NCBI GenBank assembly: GCA_028714075.1
Contig: JAQTMZ010000005.1
Coordinates: 62,001 to 126,000 of the forward strand
Direction: 5' to 3'
DNA length: 64,000 nt
From: Gallionella sp.
Lineage (GTDB): Bacteria > Pseudomonadota > Gammaproteobacteria > Burkholderiales > Gallionellaceae
This document shows, piece after piece, positions 8,325 through 16,784 of the stretch (position 1 is the first letter of the stretch; each line of letters starts with the position of its first letter). Below the pieces are notes generated by a model. The model was not told where the DNA came from. It searched no databases and saw nothing but the letters and a program-made list of their open reading frames with translations. The translations under genes were made by a program, and so were the position numbers.

Positions 8325-11300
8325 TGTTTACCAAACTGGTTGAATTCGCCCTGACGCAACGGCTGCTCGTAGCGGCATTAACGCTGCTGCTGATCGGTGT
8401 GGGTGTCTCGTCATTCCGCGACTTGCCGATAGACGCATTTCCCGATGTTTCCCCGACGCAGGTAAAGATCATCATGAAGGCTCCGGGGATGACACCGGAG
8501 GAAGTCGAAGCGCGCATTGTCACGCCAATTGAGCTGGAGATGCTCGGTATCCCTAACCAGGATATTCTGCGCTCCACCTCAAAGTATGCGATTGCCGACA
8601 TCACCATCAATTTCCACGAAGGAACCGACATTTACTGGGCGCGCCAGCAAGTCGCGGAACGGCTGAATAACGCGCAACGTGACTTGCCGGGTAATGTCAC
8701 TGGCGGACTCGCGCCGATCACCACGCCGCTGGGTGATATGTTCATGTTCACCGTAGAGGGTGAGAGCTTCTCTTTGCAAGAACGCCGTACCATTCTGGAT
8801 TGGGTGATACGCCCTGTCTTGCGCACCCTGCCCGGCGTGGCCGAGGTCAATACCATAGGCGGTCTGGTGCGCACCTTTGAAGTGGTGCCTGATCACTATG
8901 CCCTCGTCGCGCACGGCATTTCTTTTGCGATGCTGCAACAAGCCATACAAGCCAACAATCATAACGATGGCGCGGGAAGTCTTAGCGATGGTGATGAAGC
9001 GCTGTTGGTACGTACCGAAGGCAACATTAACAATCTACAGGATGTGCGCAATATCGTCATCGCCAGTCCGGGCGGCAACCCGATTCGCATCAGTGATGTT
9101 GCGCAAGTGCGCATCGGCAGCCTGACTCGCCTTGGTGTCGTGACCAAGGACGGGCAAGGCGAAGCAGTGGAAGGAATAGTCGTCGGCCTGCGCGGCGCGA
9201 ATGCGCAAAAGATCGTCACCGCTGTGAAAGCCAAATTGCAGGAACTCGCCCCCACACTGCCGCAAGGCATCGCTACCAAGGTTTTGTATGATCGCGGCAG
9301 CCTGGTGGAACGCGCGGTCGGCACCGTCTCCAAAGCCCTCGGCGAAGCCCTCGTGCTGGTCGCCATTCTGCTGGTGCTGTTCCTCGGCAATCTGCGCGGC
9401 GCCATTGTGGTGGCGGTCACCCTGCCGCTCGCGATGCTGTGCACTTTCATTCTCATGCAGCAGTTCGGCATGTCCGCCAACCTGATGAGCCTGGGCGGCC
9501 TGGCGATTGCAATCGGCATGCTGGTGGACGCGGCGGTAGTGGTGGTGGAAAACATTGAGTCGCATCTCGCGCATGATAAAAACAAAAAACTATCGCATCT
9601 GCATATCGTTTTCCGCGCGGTGAAAGAGGTCATCACCCCCGTTGTTGCCGGAGTCGCCATTATCATCATCGTATTTCTGCCGCTGCTCACCTTGCAAGGG
9701 CTGGAAGGCAAACTATTCATTCCGGTCGCACTCACCATCGTGTTCGCGCTGGCCGCATCGCTGCTGCTGTCGCTGACTGTGGTGCCGATGCTTGCGTCCT
9801 TTCTGCTCAAGCGGGTCAGCCATCAAGAACCGTGGCTGGTGCGCAAGGCGATGGGTATTTACACGCCGATGCTGCAACGCGCCTTGAACAAAGAGCGCGT
9901 GGTGATTATCGGCGCGCTGGTCATGCTGTCCATCACCGGCGCTGTGTACACCCAGATAGGCAAGACTTTCATGCCGGAAATGGATGAGGGCGACATCATC
10001 GTCGGCATCGAAAAATTACCCTCTGTCAGTCTGGAGCAAACGGCGGCGCTCGACCTGAAAATTCAACAGGCCATCATGGGCCAGGTTCCGGAAGTCAAAG
10101 GCATTGTGGCGCGCGCCGGTTCTGATGAGATTGGCTTGGACCCGATGGGGCTTAACCAGACCGACTCCTTCCTGGTGCTGAAACCCATGAAAGAATGGCG
10201 CGAGCCAAACAAGGAATGGTTGATAGAAGAGTTGCGCAAGGTGCTGGAGCAACTGCCGGGTATTTCTTACAGCTTCAGCCAACCCATCGCCATGCGCGTT
10301 TCGGAAATGCTGACCGGCGCACGCGGCGATGTGGCGATCAAGATTTTCGGCACTGACTTGAACAAGCTCAACGAAACCGCCGAGCAAATGGTCAAGGTGC
10401 TGAAAGGTATCAAAGGCAGCCAGGATGTGTACACCACGGAGAATAGCGGCGTGCAGTATTACCGCGTGGCGATAGACCGCCTCGCGGCGGGTCGTTTGGG
10501 TTTGAACGTGGACGACATTGGCAACATTTTGCGCAGCCAGATTCAAGGGCAACAACTCGGCATCGTGATTGAAGAAGGGCGACGCACCCCGCTGGTCATG
10601 CGTGGCGCAAGCGACATTCAACGATCCCCCGCGCTGTTTTCCGCACTGACCCTGCCCCTGCCAAACGGACAAAGCGTGCCGCTGTCGGCAGTCGCCAAGC
10701 TGGAGCGCGTGGATGGCCCGGTCAAAGTAGATCGGGAAAACGGCCAACGCATGGTGGTGGTGCGAAGCAATGTGCATGAGCGCGATCTGGTGGGTTTTGT
10801 CGAGGAAGCCAAGGTTGCCGTCGCCGCGCAAATCAAACTGCCGGAAGGTTACCGCCTGACTTGGGGCGGAGAATTCGAAAATCAACAACGCGCGGCGGCA
10901 CGGCTCACCATCGTCATTCCGGTGGCGCTCGGCATGATTTTCATGTTGCTGTTCGCCACTTTCGGTTCGGTGAGGCAAGCCGCCTTGGTGCTGACCAATA
11001 TCCCGTTTGCCTTGATCGGCGGTGTGCTGGCCCTGTGGGTCAGCGGCGCATATCTGTCCGTTCCCGCCTCGGTTGGCTTTATCGCACTGCTCGGTATCGC
11101 CGTACTCAACGGCGTGGTGATGGTGTCCTACTTCAACCAACTGCACGCCGAGGGCATAGACATTGCACAAGTCGTGTTTGAAGGCGCGAAGCGTCGTCTG
11201 CGCCCGGTACTGATGACGGCCAGCATCACCGCTTTCGGGCTGTTGCCGCTGCTGTTTGCCACCGGCCCCGGCTCCGAAATTCAGAAGCCGCTTGCCATCG

Positions 11301-11401
11301 TCGTCATCGGCGGCCTGATTAGCTCGACGTTATTGACGCTCATCATGCTGCCCATCCTGTATCGCCGCTTCGGCCTGGAACGTGCCAAGGAAACCAAATG
11401 A
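8324..11401 (+). CDS. czcA: HME-RND heavy-metal efflux pump (CzcA/CusA family)
   Basis: A 1025-residue inner-membrane proton antiporter of the RND superfamily, with the expected 12-span layout: one span at the N-terminus, a large periplasmic loop, five spans beginning at about residue 340, and the same arrangement repeated. The TM4 motif (SLGGLAIAIGMLVDAAVVVVE) carries the acidic residues of the heavy-metal branch. It would pull metal ions from the periplasm or cytoplasm and eject them through the CzcB-CzcC conduit. It overlaps czcB by one base and the following DUF3240 gene by four (ATGA). Length is normal; no disruption is seen. Confidence 0.9.
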   Translation: MFTKLVEFALTQRLLVAALTLLLIGVGVSSFRDLPIDAFPDVSPTQVKIIMKAPGMTPEEVEARIVTPIELEMLGIPNQDILRSTSKYAIADITINFHEGTDIYWARQQVAERLNNAQRDLPGNVTGGLAPITTPLGDMFMFTVEGESFSLQERRTILDWVIRPVLRTLPGVAEVNTIGGLVRTFEVVPDHYALVAHGISFAMLQQAIQANNHNDGAGSLSDGDEALLVRTEGNINNLQDVRNIVIASPGGNPIRISDVAQVRIGSLTRLGVVTKDGQGEAVEGIVVGLRGANAQKIVTAVKAKLQELAPTLPQGIATKVLYDRGSLVERAVGTVSKALGEALVLVAILLVLFLGNLRGAIVVAVTLPLAMLCTFILMQQFGMSANLMSLGGLAIAIGMLVDAAVVVVENIESHLAHDKNKKLSHLHIVFRAVKEVITPVVAGVAIIIIVFLPLLTLQGLEGKLFIPVALTIVFALAASLLLSLTVVPMLASFLLKRVSHQEPWLVRKAMGIYTPMLQRALNKERVVIIGALVMLSITGAVYTQIGKTFMPEMDEGDIIVGIEKLPSVSLEQTAALDLKIQQAIMGQVPEVKGIVARAGSDEIGLDPMGLNQTDSFLVLKPMKEWREPNKEWLIEELRKVLEQLPGISYSFSQPIAMRVSEMLTGARGDVAIKIFGTDLNKLNETAEQMVKVLKGIKGSQDVYTTENSGVQYYRVAIDRLAAGRLGLNVDDIGNILRSQIQGQQLGIVIEEGRRTPLVMRGASDIQRSPALFSALTLPLPNGQSVPLSAVAKLERVDGPVKVDRENGQRMVVVRSNVHERDLVGFVEEAKVAVAAQIKLPEGYRLTWGGEFENQQRAAARLTIVIPVALGMIFMLLFATFGSVRQAALVLTNIPFALIGGVLALWVSGAYLSVPASVGFIALLGIAVLNGVVMVSYFNQLHAEGIDIAQVVFEGAKRRLRPVLMTASITAFGLLPLLFATGPGSEIQKPLAIVVIGGLISSTLLTLIMLPILYRRFGLERAKETK

Positions 11402-11721
11402 AAAACAAAATGAAGGAAATGAATTGCTGTTTGACGCTGGTCTGCCACCACTCTCTGGAAGAACGGCTGGTGGATCACCTGCTGGAACATCCAGAATGGG
11501 TGCGTGGTTTCACTATGCTCAAGATGGAAGGCGGCAGCCAACAAGAAACACTGACGAGCATGATGGAGCAAGTACGCGGACGCTCGCAACGCGTCGCCCT
11601 CCAAACCGTGATGAATCTGGACGATGCTCATGCGCTGGTCGCGAATCTGAAACAAGAGGAAAACAATCCAGAAATGAATTATTGGATCACACCGGTGATT
11701 GAGTTCGGGAGGTTGGTATGA
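11398..11721 (+). CDS. DUF3240 family protein
   Basis: A 107-residue soluble protein containing the short DUF3240 fold: a start like CCLTLVCHHSLEERLVDHL, a central stretch with GFTMLKMEGG, and an ending YWITPVIEFGRL. The family is small, PII/ferredoxin-like in appearance, and is repeatedly found inside RND metal-efflux operons of betaproteobacteria. Here it overlaps czcA upstream and czcC downstream by 4 bp each (ATGA), so it is part of the operon. A regulatory or assembly role for the pump is plausible; no biochemical function is known to me. Confidence 0.82.
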   Translation: MKNKMKEMNCCLTLVCHHSLEERLVDHLLEHPEWVRGFTMLKMEGGSQQETLTSMMEQVRGRSQRVALQTVMNLDDAHALVANLKQEENNPEMNYWITPVIEFGRLV

Positions 11722-13013
11722 AACAGAGGGTAGGGATTAATAAATGGGGGGTGGGAAGCAGTCTATTGGGGCTGGCTTTGTTCGGCAACCTCGTCAATGC
11801 CGAAAAACTTAACTACCCAGATTTGCCGCTACCTGTGCAAATTGAAAGCGCGTTGAGCAATCATCTGCTGGTGCTGAACGCTACCAACGAGCTGAGAATG
11901 GAACACGCCAACCAGCGCAAGTGGAACAGCGGTAATTACGAATTCAATCTGCGCGCCGGCACCGGACAACGCAACATTGCAGTCACCGGGCAAAACCTGA
12001 AGGAATGGGATGTCGCGCTGGAACGCCCGTTGCGCCTGTTCAACAAGGTGGGCATTGATGAAAACATAGGTACAGCCAGTTTCGCGCGCACCGAATATGC
12101 GCTCGGCAATGCACGCCATGAAGCCGCGCGCACGCTGCTACAGCTTTGGTTTGCATGGCAGCGCGAGCAGGCACAGGTCAATCTGTGGCAACAGCAAGTA
12201 GACCTCCTCAAGCAACAAGCGCAAATGACCGAGAAGCGCGTTAAGGCAGGCGATGCGCCCAAGCTGGAATTGAACCAGGCACAAGCCGCCGCCGCACAAG
12301 CCAGCGTGTCATGGCATCAAGCCCAATTGCGCGCACAACTTGCTGGCAATGATCTGATGCGCCATTTCCCCGCCATCCAGTTGCCGGAAAAATTACCGCC
12401 CGCTACACCGCAAGCCGTCGAGCATGACTTTGCCTTCTGGAAATCGCGCGTACTCGAACACAACCACGAGCTCGGCATGGTGCAAGAACAGAGCCGCGTA
12501 CAGCAACTGCTGGCGCAGCGCAGTCGCGCCGATCAATTGCCCGACCCCACCATCGGGGTGCGCTACGCCAGTGAATCGGGTGGCAACGAAAAAGTGGCTG
12601 GCGTGTATGTCAGCGTGCCGATCTCGTTCGGGCAACGTAGCGCGACGGCTGAAGGAGCAGTACAACAAGCCGCCATCACCGCCGATCAGGAAGCCTTTGT
12701 CAAACGCCGTCTGGAAGGCGACATCTACGCCGCACATACTCAAGCAGTGAGCAGCTTCGCCACTTGGCAACAGGCGCACGAAGCGGCACAGGCGATCCGC
12801 AGCAATGCCGAGCTGGTCGGCAAGGCTTATAGCCTGGGTGAAAGCAGCCTATCGGACAGCCTCACCGCACGCCGCTTCGCTCTGGAATCTTCATTAGCGG
12901 AAAACCTAGCGCAACTCGATGCCAACGAAGCACGCTATCGCCTGCTGCTGGATGCCCACCAACTATGGCCGTTAGCTAATGATGGAGACGAACATCACGC
13001 CAATCACTACTGA
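11718..13013 (+). CDS. czcC: TolC-family outer-membrane efflux protein (CzcC)
   Basis: A 431-residue outer-membrane channel subunit with a signal sequence (cleavage near VNA-EKL) and long alpha-helical stretches rich in Gln, Ala and Leu typical of the periplasmic tunnel. Two outer-membrane-factor repeats are visible, about residues 30-215 and 235-420. It completes the tripartite czc export system with the adaptor and pump encoded upstream. Translation is coupled to DUF3240 by an ATGA overlap. The order here (B-A-DUF3240-C) places the channel last, unlike the C-B-A order of the classic Cupriavidus operon. Confidence 0.88.
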   Translation: MKQRVGINKWGVGSSLLGLALFGNLVNAEKLNYPDLPLPVQIESALSNHLLVLNATNELRMEHANQRKWNSGNYEFNLRAGTGQRNIAVTGQNLKEWDVALERPLRLFNKVGIDENIGTASFARTEYALGNARHEAARTLLQLWFAWQREQAQVNLWQQQVDLLKQQAQMTEKRVKAGDAPKLELNQAQAAAAQASVSWHQAQLRAQLAGNDLMRHFPAIQLPEKLPPATPQAVEHDFAFWKSRVLEHNHELGMVQEQSRVQQLLAQRSRADQLPDPTIGVRYASESGGNEKVAGVYVSVPISFGQRSATAEGAVQQAAITADQEAFVKRRLEGDIYAAHTQAVSSFATWQQAHEAAQAIRSNAELVGKAYSLGESSLSDSLTARRFALESSLAENLAQLDANEARYRLLLDAHQLWPLANDGDEHHANHY

Positions 13014-13111
13014 TGAAACTGCTTACGGTTCAGCGCCATCCGGCGCGCGCTCGACACCGCTCAAACCTCGCGCCGACGCACTACAGATTTTGAATAATGG
13101 AAGGAAATGCG

Positions 13112-13537
13112 ATGAAAACATTTTATTTGAACATGCTGGCAATTTTGCTGTTAACCGGCTGCGCCAGTCAGGCTCACCTGCTGGTGAAGGAAGGCGGCGC
13201 ACCATTTATTGCCGGGGAACTGGTTCATGACAGTGGACGGGACAATCGCCTCATGTTGCAGGCACCAAACCGTCGTTACGAAGCGCGTGGTTTTGTTGTC
13301 CAGCACGAGACCGATATGCGGGCCCTGCACAAGCGCTACTATGGCGTCAATCCAAAGCATTGGGAGCGGATTATTTCAGGACTCGATACAGATCATGTAG
13401 TTTATTCCGTCGAGACGATTGCCACATCCGCAGAAGGAGACAAAGTCTCGTGCCGCTTGGTGTGGGGCGGGGGTGCAAAACCGGCGGGGGTTTGCACGGA
13501 TCAGGCTGGAGCTGCATTTTCGGTACATTTTGAGTAG
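13112..13537 (+). CDS. small lipoprotein, hypothetical
   Basis: A 141-residue protein whose N-terminus is a lipoprotein signal with lipobox LTGC (Cys about residue 16), so it is probably anchored to a membrane through lipid. The ATG at 13112 is preferred because it places the signal peptide at the very start; an in-frame ATG five codons earlier is possible. I do not recognise the mature domain. It lies between the czc operon and an outer-membrane beta-barrel gene, in the same direction, suggesting an envelope role connected with metal stress. Confidence 0.65.
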   Translation: MKTFYLNMLAILLLTGCASQAHLLVKEGGAPFIAGELVHDSGRDNRLMLQAPNRRYEARGFVVQHETDMRALHKRYYGVNPKHWERIISGLDTDHVVYSVETIATSAEGDKVSCRLVWGGGAKPAGVCTDQAGAAFSVHFE

Positions 13538-13559
13538 CGTTCATTTAACGGGGGGTGCT

Positions 13560-14366
13560 ATGTGGAATAAAAAGATTGCTTGGGTGCTGGCTCTTACTGT
13601 GAGCGTTCCACTACAGGGCTTCGCGGAAGAATCGAAGAAAATACAGGACAACTCGTTTCTGATGGAGGAAGCCTACAATCAGGAAGCAGGCGTGGTTCAA
13701 CATATCCAGACCTTCATGTACACGCAAAAGACCAAGGATTGGGTTTATACCTTTACGCAGGAATGGCCAGTGCCGGATGAGACGCATCAGCTTTCTTATA
13801 CCATTCCTGTGGTGCATGTGACCGATCCTTTAAACACAAGCGGCGTTGGTGACATTGCCCTTAACTACCGCTATCAGGCTATCCTGAAGGACAGAATTGC
13901 ATTGTCTCCCCGGCTCTCTGTCATCCTGCCAACCGGCGATTACAGGAAAGGCCACGGAACGGATGCTGTTGGCCTCCAGACCAATATTCCTTTGAGCGTG
14001 GAATTGTCTGACAAGGTTGTTACCCACTGGAATATCGGCGCGACGTACACCCCGCGCAGCAAGGAACCTGGCGGGGCAACGGCTGATACGACCGGATTTA
14101 ATTATGGCGCAAGCATCATTTACCTCTCCTCTGAAAATTTCAACTTGATGCTTGAGACGGTTGGAACGTCGTCAGAATTGGTTCAGCCGGATGGAAGCAA
14201 GCAACGGGGAAATACTTTCTTCATTAATCCGGGTGTTCGCTTTGCCAGCAACTATAGTTCCGGCCTTCAGATCGTCCCTGGAATTTCCATGCCGATTGGA
14301 ATAGGCCCGTCGGCAGGTAATAATAGTATTTTCTTATACCTGTCATTCGAGCATCCGTTCAAATAA
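13560..14366 (+). CDS. outer-membrane beta-barrel protein (MetA-pathway/phenol-degradation transporter-like, PF13557 type)
   Basis: A 268-residue protein with a signal peptide (MWNKKIAWVLALTVSVPLQG, cut near FAE). The mature part is a chain of amphipathic strands with motifs such as GVGDIALNYRY and SPRLSVILPTGDYRKG, which resemble the PF13557 group of putative outer-membrane channels. It ends in an aromatic/basic terminus (FEHPFK), consistent with barrel insertion. A GGGGGTGCT sequence precedes the ATG at 13560; the upstream in-frame extension overlaps the lipoprotein gene and is rejected. Such barrels are often found beside metal-efflux genes, but a substrate cannot be named. Confidence 0.68.
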   Translation: MWNKKIAWVLALTVSVPLQGFAEESKKIQDNSFLMEEAYNQEAGVVQHIQTFMYTQKTKDWVYTFTQEWPVPDETHQLSYTIPVVHVTDPLNTSGVGDIALNYRYQAILKDRIALSPRLSVILPTGDYRKGHGTDAVGLQTNIPLSVELSDKVVTHWNIGATYTPRSKEPGGATADTTGFNYGASIIYLSSENFNLMLETVGTSSELVQPDGSKQRGNTFFINPGVRFASNYSSGLQIVPGISMPIGIGPSAGNNSIFLYLSFEHPFK

Positions 14367-14417
14367 TAAAAAATCAATGTGATCAGTCCCTGATCACACA
14401 GGTTGTGAGAGCAGGTA

Positions 14418-14495
14418 ATGAAACAGTCGGTATTCGTCATACACAACATGGACTGCCCGACCGAGGAGGCACTGATCCGCAAGCGTCTTGGGGCG
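14418..14495 (+). pseudogene. truncated HMA domain of a CadA-type ATPase
   Basis: The first 26 codons read MKQSVFVIHNMDCPTEEALI and closely match the HMA segment of the intact CadA at 4362 (NMDCPTEEALIR). The similarity stops at about 14490, where the reading frame continues into sequence of a different family. It has its own plausible ribosome-binding site (GCAGGTA). This is best read as the 5' stump of a second metal ATPase gene cut by a deletion or recombination. Confidence 0.7.
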
Positions 14496-14889
14496 GGGCA
14501 GGGGATCGGTGAGTTGGCATTAGTGGTACGAACTCAGGCACAACGCTTCGCGCTTGGGTTTGCATTGACGTGGCTTGCAGTCGCATTTTTGAAGCTGCTC
14601 GTAGATTTCCCACGGCCTGTGGTAGCGCTGCCCGGTATGGTACGGATCATTGGCGAAGTACAGCTTTCCGAGCGGGCATGCAGCCTACAGCATGCTGGTA
14701 GCCGTGACCCTGTGGCCTCTGGTAACACTCCGATTTCGAGTACTGTTGGCGGCGTGGCTGGTATGGGTAGGTTGGTCGCGCATCGCTGTCGGCGCACACT
14801 TCCCAGCAGACGTGTTTGCTGGCTTCTTGATTGGGGGGCTATCGGCGGGAATCGCGCGCTTTGCCTCGACGAGGCCGTGGGTTTGGTGA
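14496..14889 (+). pseudogene. frameshifted PAP2-family phosphatase remnant
   Basis: The frame running on from the HMA stump encodes QAQRFALGFALTWLAVAFLK and DFPRP, typical of the N-terminal half of PAP2 phosphatases. Near 14645 the homology shifts by +1 into the frame encoding KYSFPSGHAAYSM and GWSRIAVGAHFPADVFAG, which are the PAP2 catalytic motifs 2 and 3. No single frame covers the protein, and its start has been replaced by the HMA fragment. It is therefore a pseudogene with at least one frameshift. Confidence 0.72.
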
Positions 14890-15224
14890 TGGGAATCGCC
14901 GTGTGTAGCGCGCGTTACGCAAGAGGCCATAAGCGCGAAGGCATTCTTTATCACTTATGTGGGCACTTCTTATGAAAAAACACTGATACTTCTACGTGAG
15001 GATTCTCTCCCTGTAATCTCGGCCCGTGGAGTATTTGGTATCGGGGGAAATAGGGTGAACGGCTCCTTCTGGCACATAGTACGTGCTTGATTATTGTTTA
15101 GCAAAGCGGACATCGAGAGAATGCGTGGATTGACAAAGGTCTGCTTTGCGGTGCATGCCCCCAGAAGCAGAATCGTGTCAGTAGCTAGCATAGTGCATTT
15201 ATTGCCTGTTTGGGTTTCAAAGCA
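14890..15224. other. non-coding stretch upstream of the manganese riboswitch
   Basis: About 330 bp with no supported gene on either strand. A 73-codon minus-strand frame here has no family resemblance or ribosome-binding site. The right end carries the promoter listed next. Confidence 0.4.
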
Positions 15225-15253
15225 TAGACACTAAAGGTTTACAGCGATATAAT
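15225..15253 (+). promoter_or_regulatory. sigma-70 promoter driving the yybP-ykoY leader
   Basis: TAGACA (15225-15230) and TATAAT (15248-15253) are separated by exactly 17 bp. Transcription would start near 15260, which is immediately before the riboswitch aptamer. Confidence 0.7.
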
Positions 15254-15261
15254 TTTATCCA

Positions 15262-15366
15262 GTCATTGGGGAGTAGTCGCCCTTTTTTATAAAGAGGGGC
15301 TTGCGTCAACATGCTTGGTCATTCGACCATGGCGCAAGCGGTTTATTCTTGGCAAGACCTTTGACC
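15262..15366 (+). ncRNA. yybP-ykoY family manganese riboswitch
   Basis: The sequence carries the two hallmark conserved blocks of this Mn2+-sensing RNA: GGGGAGTAG near 15268-15276 and GCAAGACCTTT near 15352-15362, joined by hairpins (for example TTGCG...CGCAA and TGGTC-ATTC-GACCA). A P1 stem can form between 15262-15269 (GTCATTGG) and 15358-15365 (CCTTTGAC). It lies between a good promoter and a GDT1-family gene, whose relatives are known manganese exporters commonly placed under this riboswitch. Recognition is from memory of the family consensus, not from a covariance search. Confidence 0.85.
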
Positions 15367-15403
15367 ATACTGCCTTCTGATTGGCCGGAAGGGTGGTATG
15401 GTC
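15363..15403 (+). promoter_or_regulatory. expression-platform hairpin of the Mn riboswitch
   Basis: GACCATAC (15363-15370) pairs perfectly with GTATGGTC (15396-15403), with an inner CCTTC/GAAGG pairing. The 5' strand overlaps the 3' strand of the aptamer P1 helix, so the two structures exclude each other. When the hairpin forms it would cover a GGAAGGGTGG sequence just upstream of the coding region. It lacks a T-run, so control of translation is more likely than termination. Confidence 0.6.
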
Positions 15404-15433
15404 ATTCGTCCAAATCCGGCCAAGGAAACCGAA

Positions 15434-16009
15434 ATGGAAGCTTTTCTTATCTCAACGGGCATCGTAGCCCTCGCCGAAATTGGCGACAAAACTCAACTCC
15501 TAGCATTCATTCTGGCCGCAAAATTTCGGAAGCCTATACCTATCATTGCCGGTATTCTGGTAGCTACGTTAGTCAATCATGGCTTTGCTGGTGCTGTTGG
15601 TTCTTGGATAACCACCTTGATGGGGCCTGAGACTCTGCGCTGGATTCTTGGGGTTTCATTTATAGCGATGGCGGGATGGACTCTGATTCCCGATAAGTTC
15701 GATGAAGGTGATGCCAAGCTTGCTCGATTTGGTGTTTTTGGCACTACACTCATTGCCTTCTTTCTAGCTGAGATGGGAGATAAAACTCAAGTGGCCACGA
15801 TTGCGTTGGCTGCTCAATATCAGAATCTGTTTGCAGTCGTGGCTGGCACAACTTTCGGAATGATGTTGGCGAATGTACCGGCAGTCATCATGGGAGACCG
15901 GATAGCACACAAAATGCCTGTCAAGCTGGTGCACCGAATTGCGGCAGCCATTTTTGCAGTGCTAGGTATTGCCACATTGCTTGGTGCAGGCCAAGCAGTA
16001 GGGCTTTAG
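15434..16009 (+). CDS. GDT1/TMEM165 (UPF0016) family manganese exporter
   Basis: A 191-residue inner-membrane protein with two homologous halves, each carrying the signature E-x-G-D-K-T-Q (EIGDKTQ at residues 15-21 and EMGDKTQ near 118) that forms the cation site. Six membrane segments are visible, with a central hydrophilic loop (PDKFDEGDAKLARFG). Bacterial members (MneA) export Mn2+. The start at 15434 matches the usual N-terminus; an in-frame ATG at 15398 sits inside the riboswitch hairpin and would add 12 residues. Control by the upstream Mn riboswitch strongly supports the substrate assignment. Confidence 0.88.
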   Translation: MEAFLISTGIVALAEIGDKTQLLAFILAAKFRKPIPIIAGILVATLVNHGFAGAVGSWITTLMGPETLRWILGVSFIAMAGWTLIPDKFDEGDAKLARFGVFGTTLIAFFLAEMGDKTQVATIALAAQYQNLFAVVAGTTFGMMLANVPAVIMGDRIAHKMPVKLVHRIAAAIFAVLGIATLLGAGQAVGL

Positions 16010-16298
16010 TATCCGACGCGGAGTTTGGGAGGTTCGCTATATGTCGTAGCGTTACTTGGTGAACGACTGCTATGGGGCGGGCTGTTGAATTGAAACGCCA
16101 GTGACTGCTTTCTAGGTTTGAGCTCAGCGAGTCGAAGTAGTGCTATGTGCCAGCGGAAATTCAATATTCGAGTTATGGTTGGCTTACACTGTTTTCAAGA
16201 GCAGAGCCGTTCACACTCAGAAAACACAGTTTTGTCATCGACGTGTATATAATAGGGCGCGTTTCCGGCATACAAAACACATTTGGTTCAACGCCAAC

Positions 16299-16709
16299 AT
16301 GATCAAGCAACGTTTCAACAAAGCATTGCTTCTCCTTCTGAGCACCGCTTTTCTGGTATTCAGTTGGACGCCATTGCACGCGCATTTGAATGTGCAGCAC
16401 GATCATGGCGGTGGACAGCACCAGCATGATGTTAAGGCGCACACCCATCAGCAGGTAGTTTTTCACGCCGATCAAATTGACTCTGCCCATCCGCAAGAAG
16501 ACGAGGCACAGGTTGTTAATCTCGACCACGACAAGAGTCCGCAAAACGATAAGCAACTGGACATTCAGCCGGCCATTCTGGCCGATTTTGTCTATTGCCA
16601 ACTACCACCGCAAACAAGGGAATTTGGCCTGCCCGATAGCTGCAATTCCCTGCCCCATCCTCCCCCTCGTCAACCTGGCCAGCCTCGCGCCCCTCCTCAG
16701 ATTTCCTGA
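16299..16709 (+). CDS. His-rich exported protein of the HupE neighbourhood
   Basis: A 136-residue protein with a signal peptide (KALLLLLSTAFLVFSWTPLHA) and a mature part rich in His, Asp and Gln (HDHGGGQHQHDVKAHTHQQ), then a Pro-rich tail. It should bind divalent metals in the periplasm. The closest architectural parallels are uncharacterised small proteins beside HupE/UreJ genes. The ATG at 16299 is chosen since it begins the signal peptide; a longer upstream frame has no site. HupE follows 75 bp downstream on the same strand. Confidence 0.62.
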   Translation: MIKQRFNKALLLLLSTAFLVFSWTPLHAHLNVQHDHGGGQHQHDVKAHTHQQVVFHADQIDSAHPQEDEAQVVNLDHDKSPQNDKQLDIQPAILADFVYCQLPPQTREFGLPDSCNSLPHPPPRQPGQPRAPPQIS

Positions 16710-16784
16710 GTACCGTTCAGTTTGATTTAATTTTCCGCAGTGCGTATTTGGCCTGCGGAACAATTCATATTTTTGGAGGTATCC

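Noticed and set aside
14418-14975. A novel HMA-phosphatase fusion protein of 185 aa
   Set aside because: The PAP2 catalytic motifs are in a different frame, and the continuous frame after about 14645 has no family resemblance; it is a frameshifted remnant.
14970-15191. A 73-codon minus-strand gene
   Set aside because: No ribosome-binding site, no family resemblance, and located in a promoter-bearing interval.
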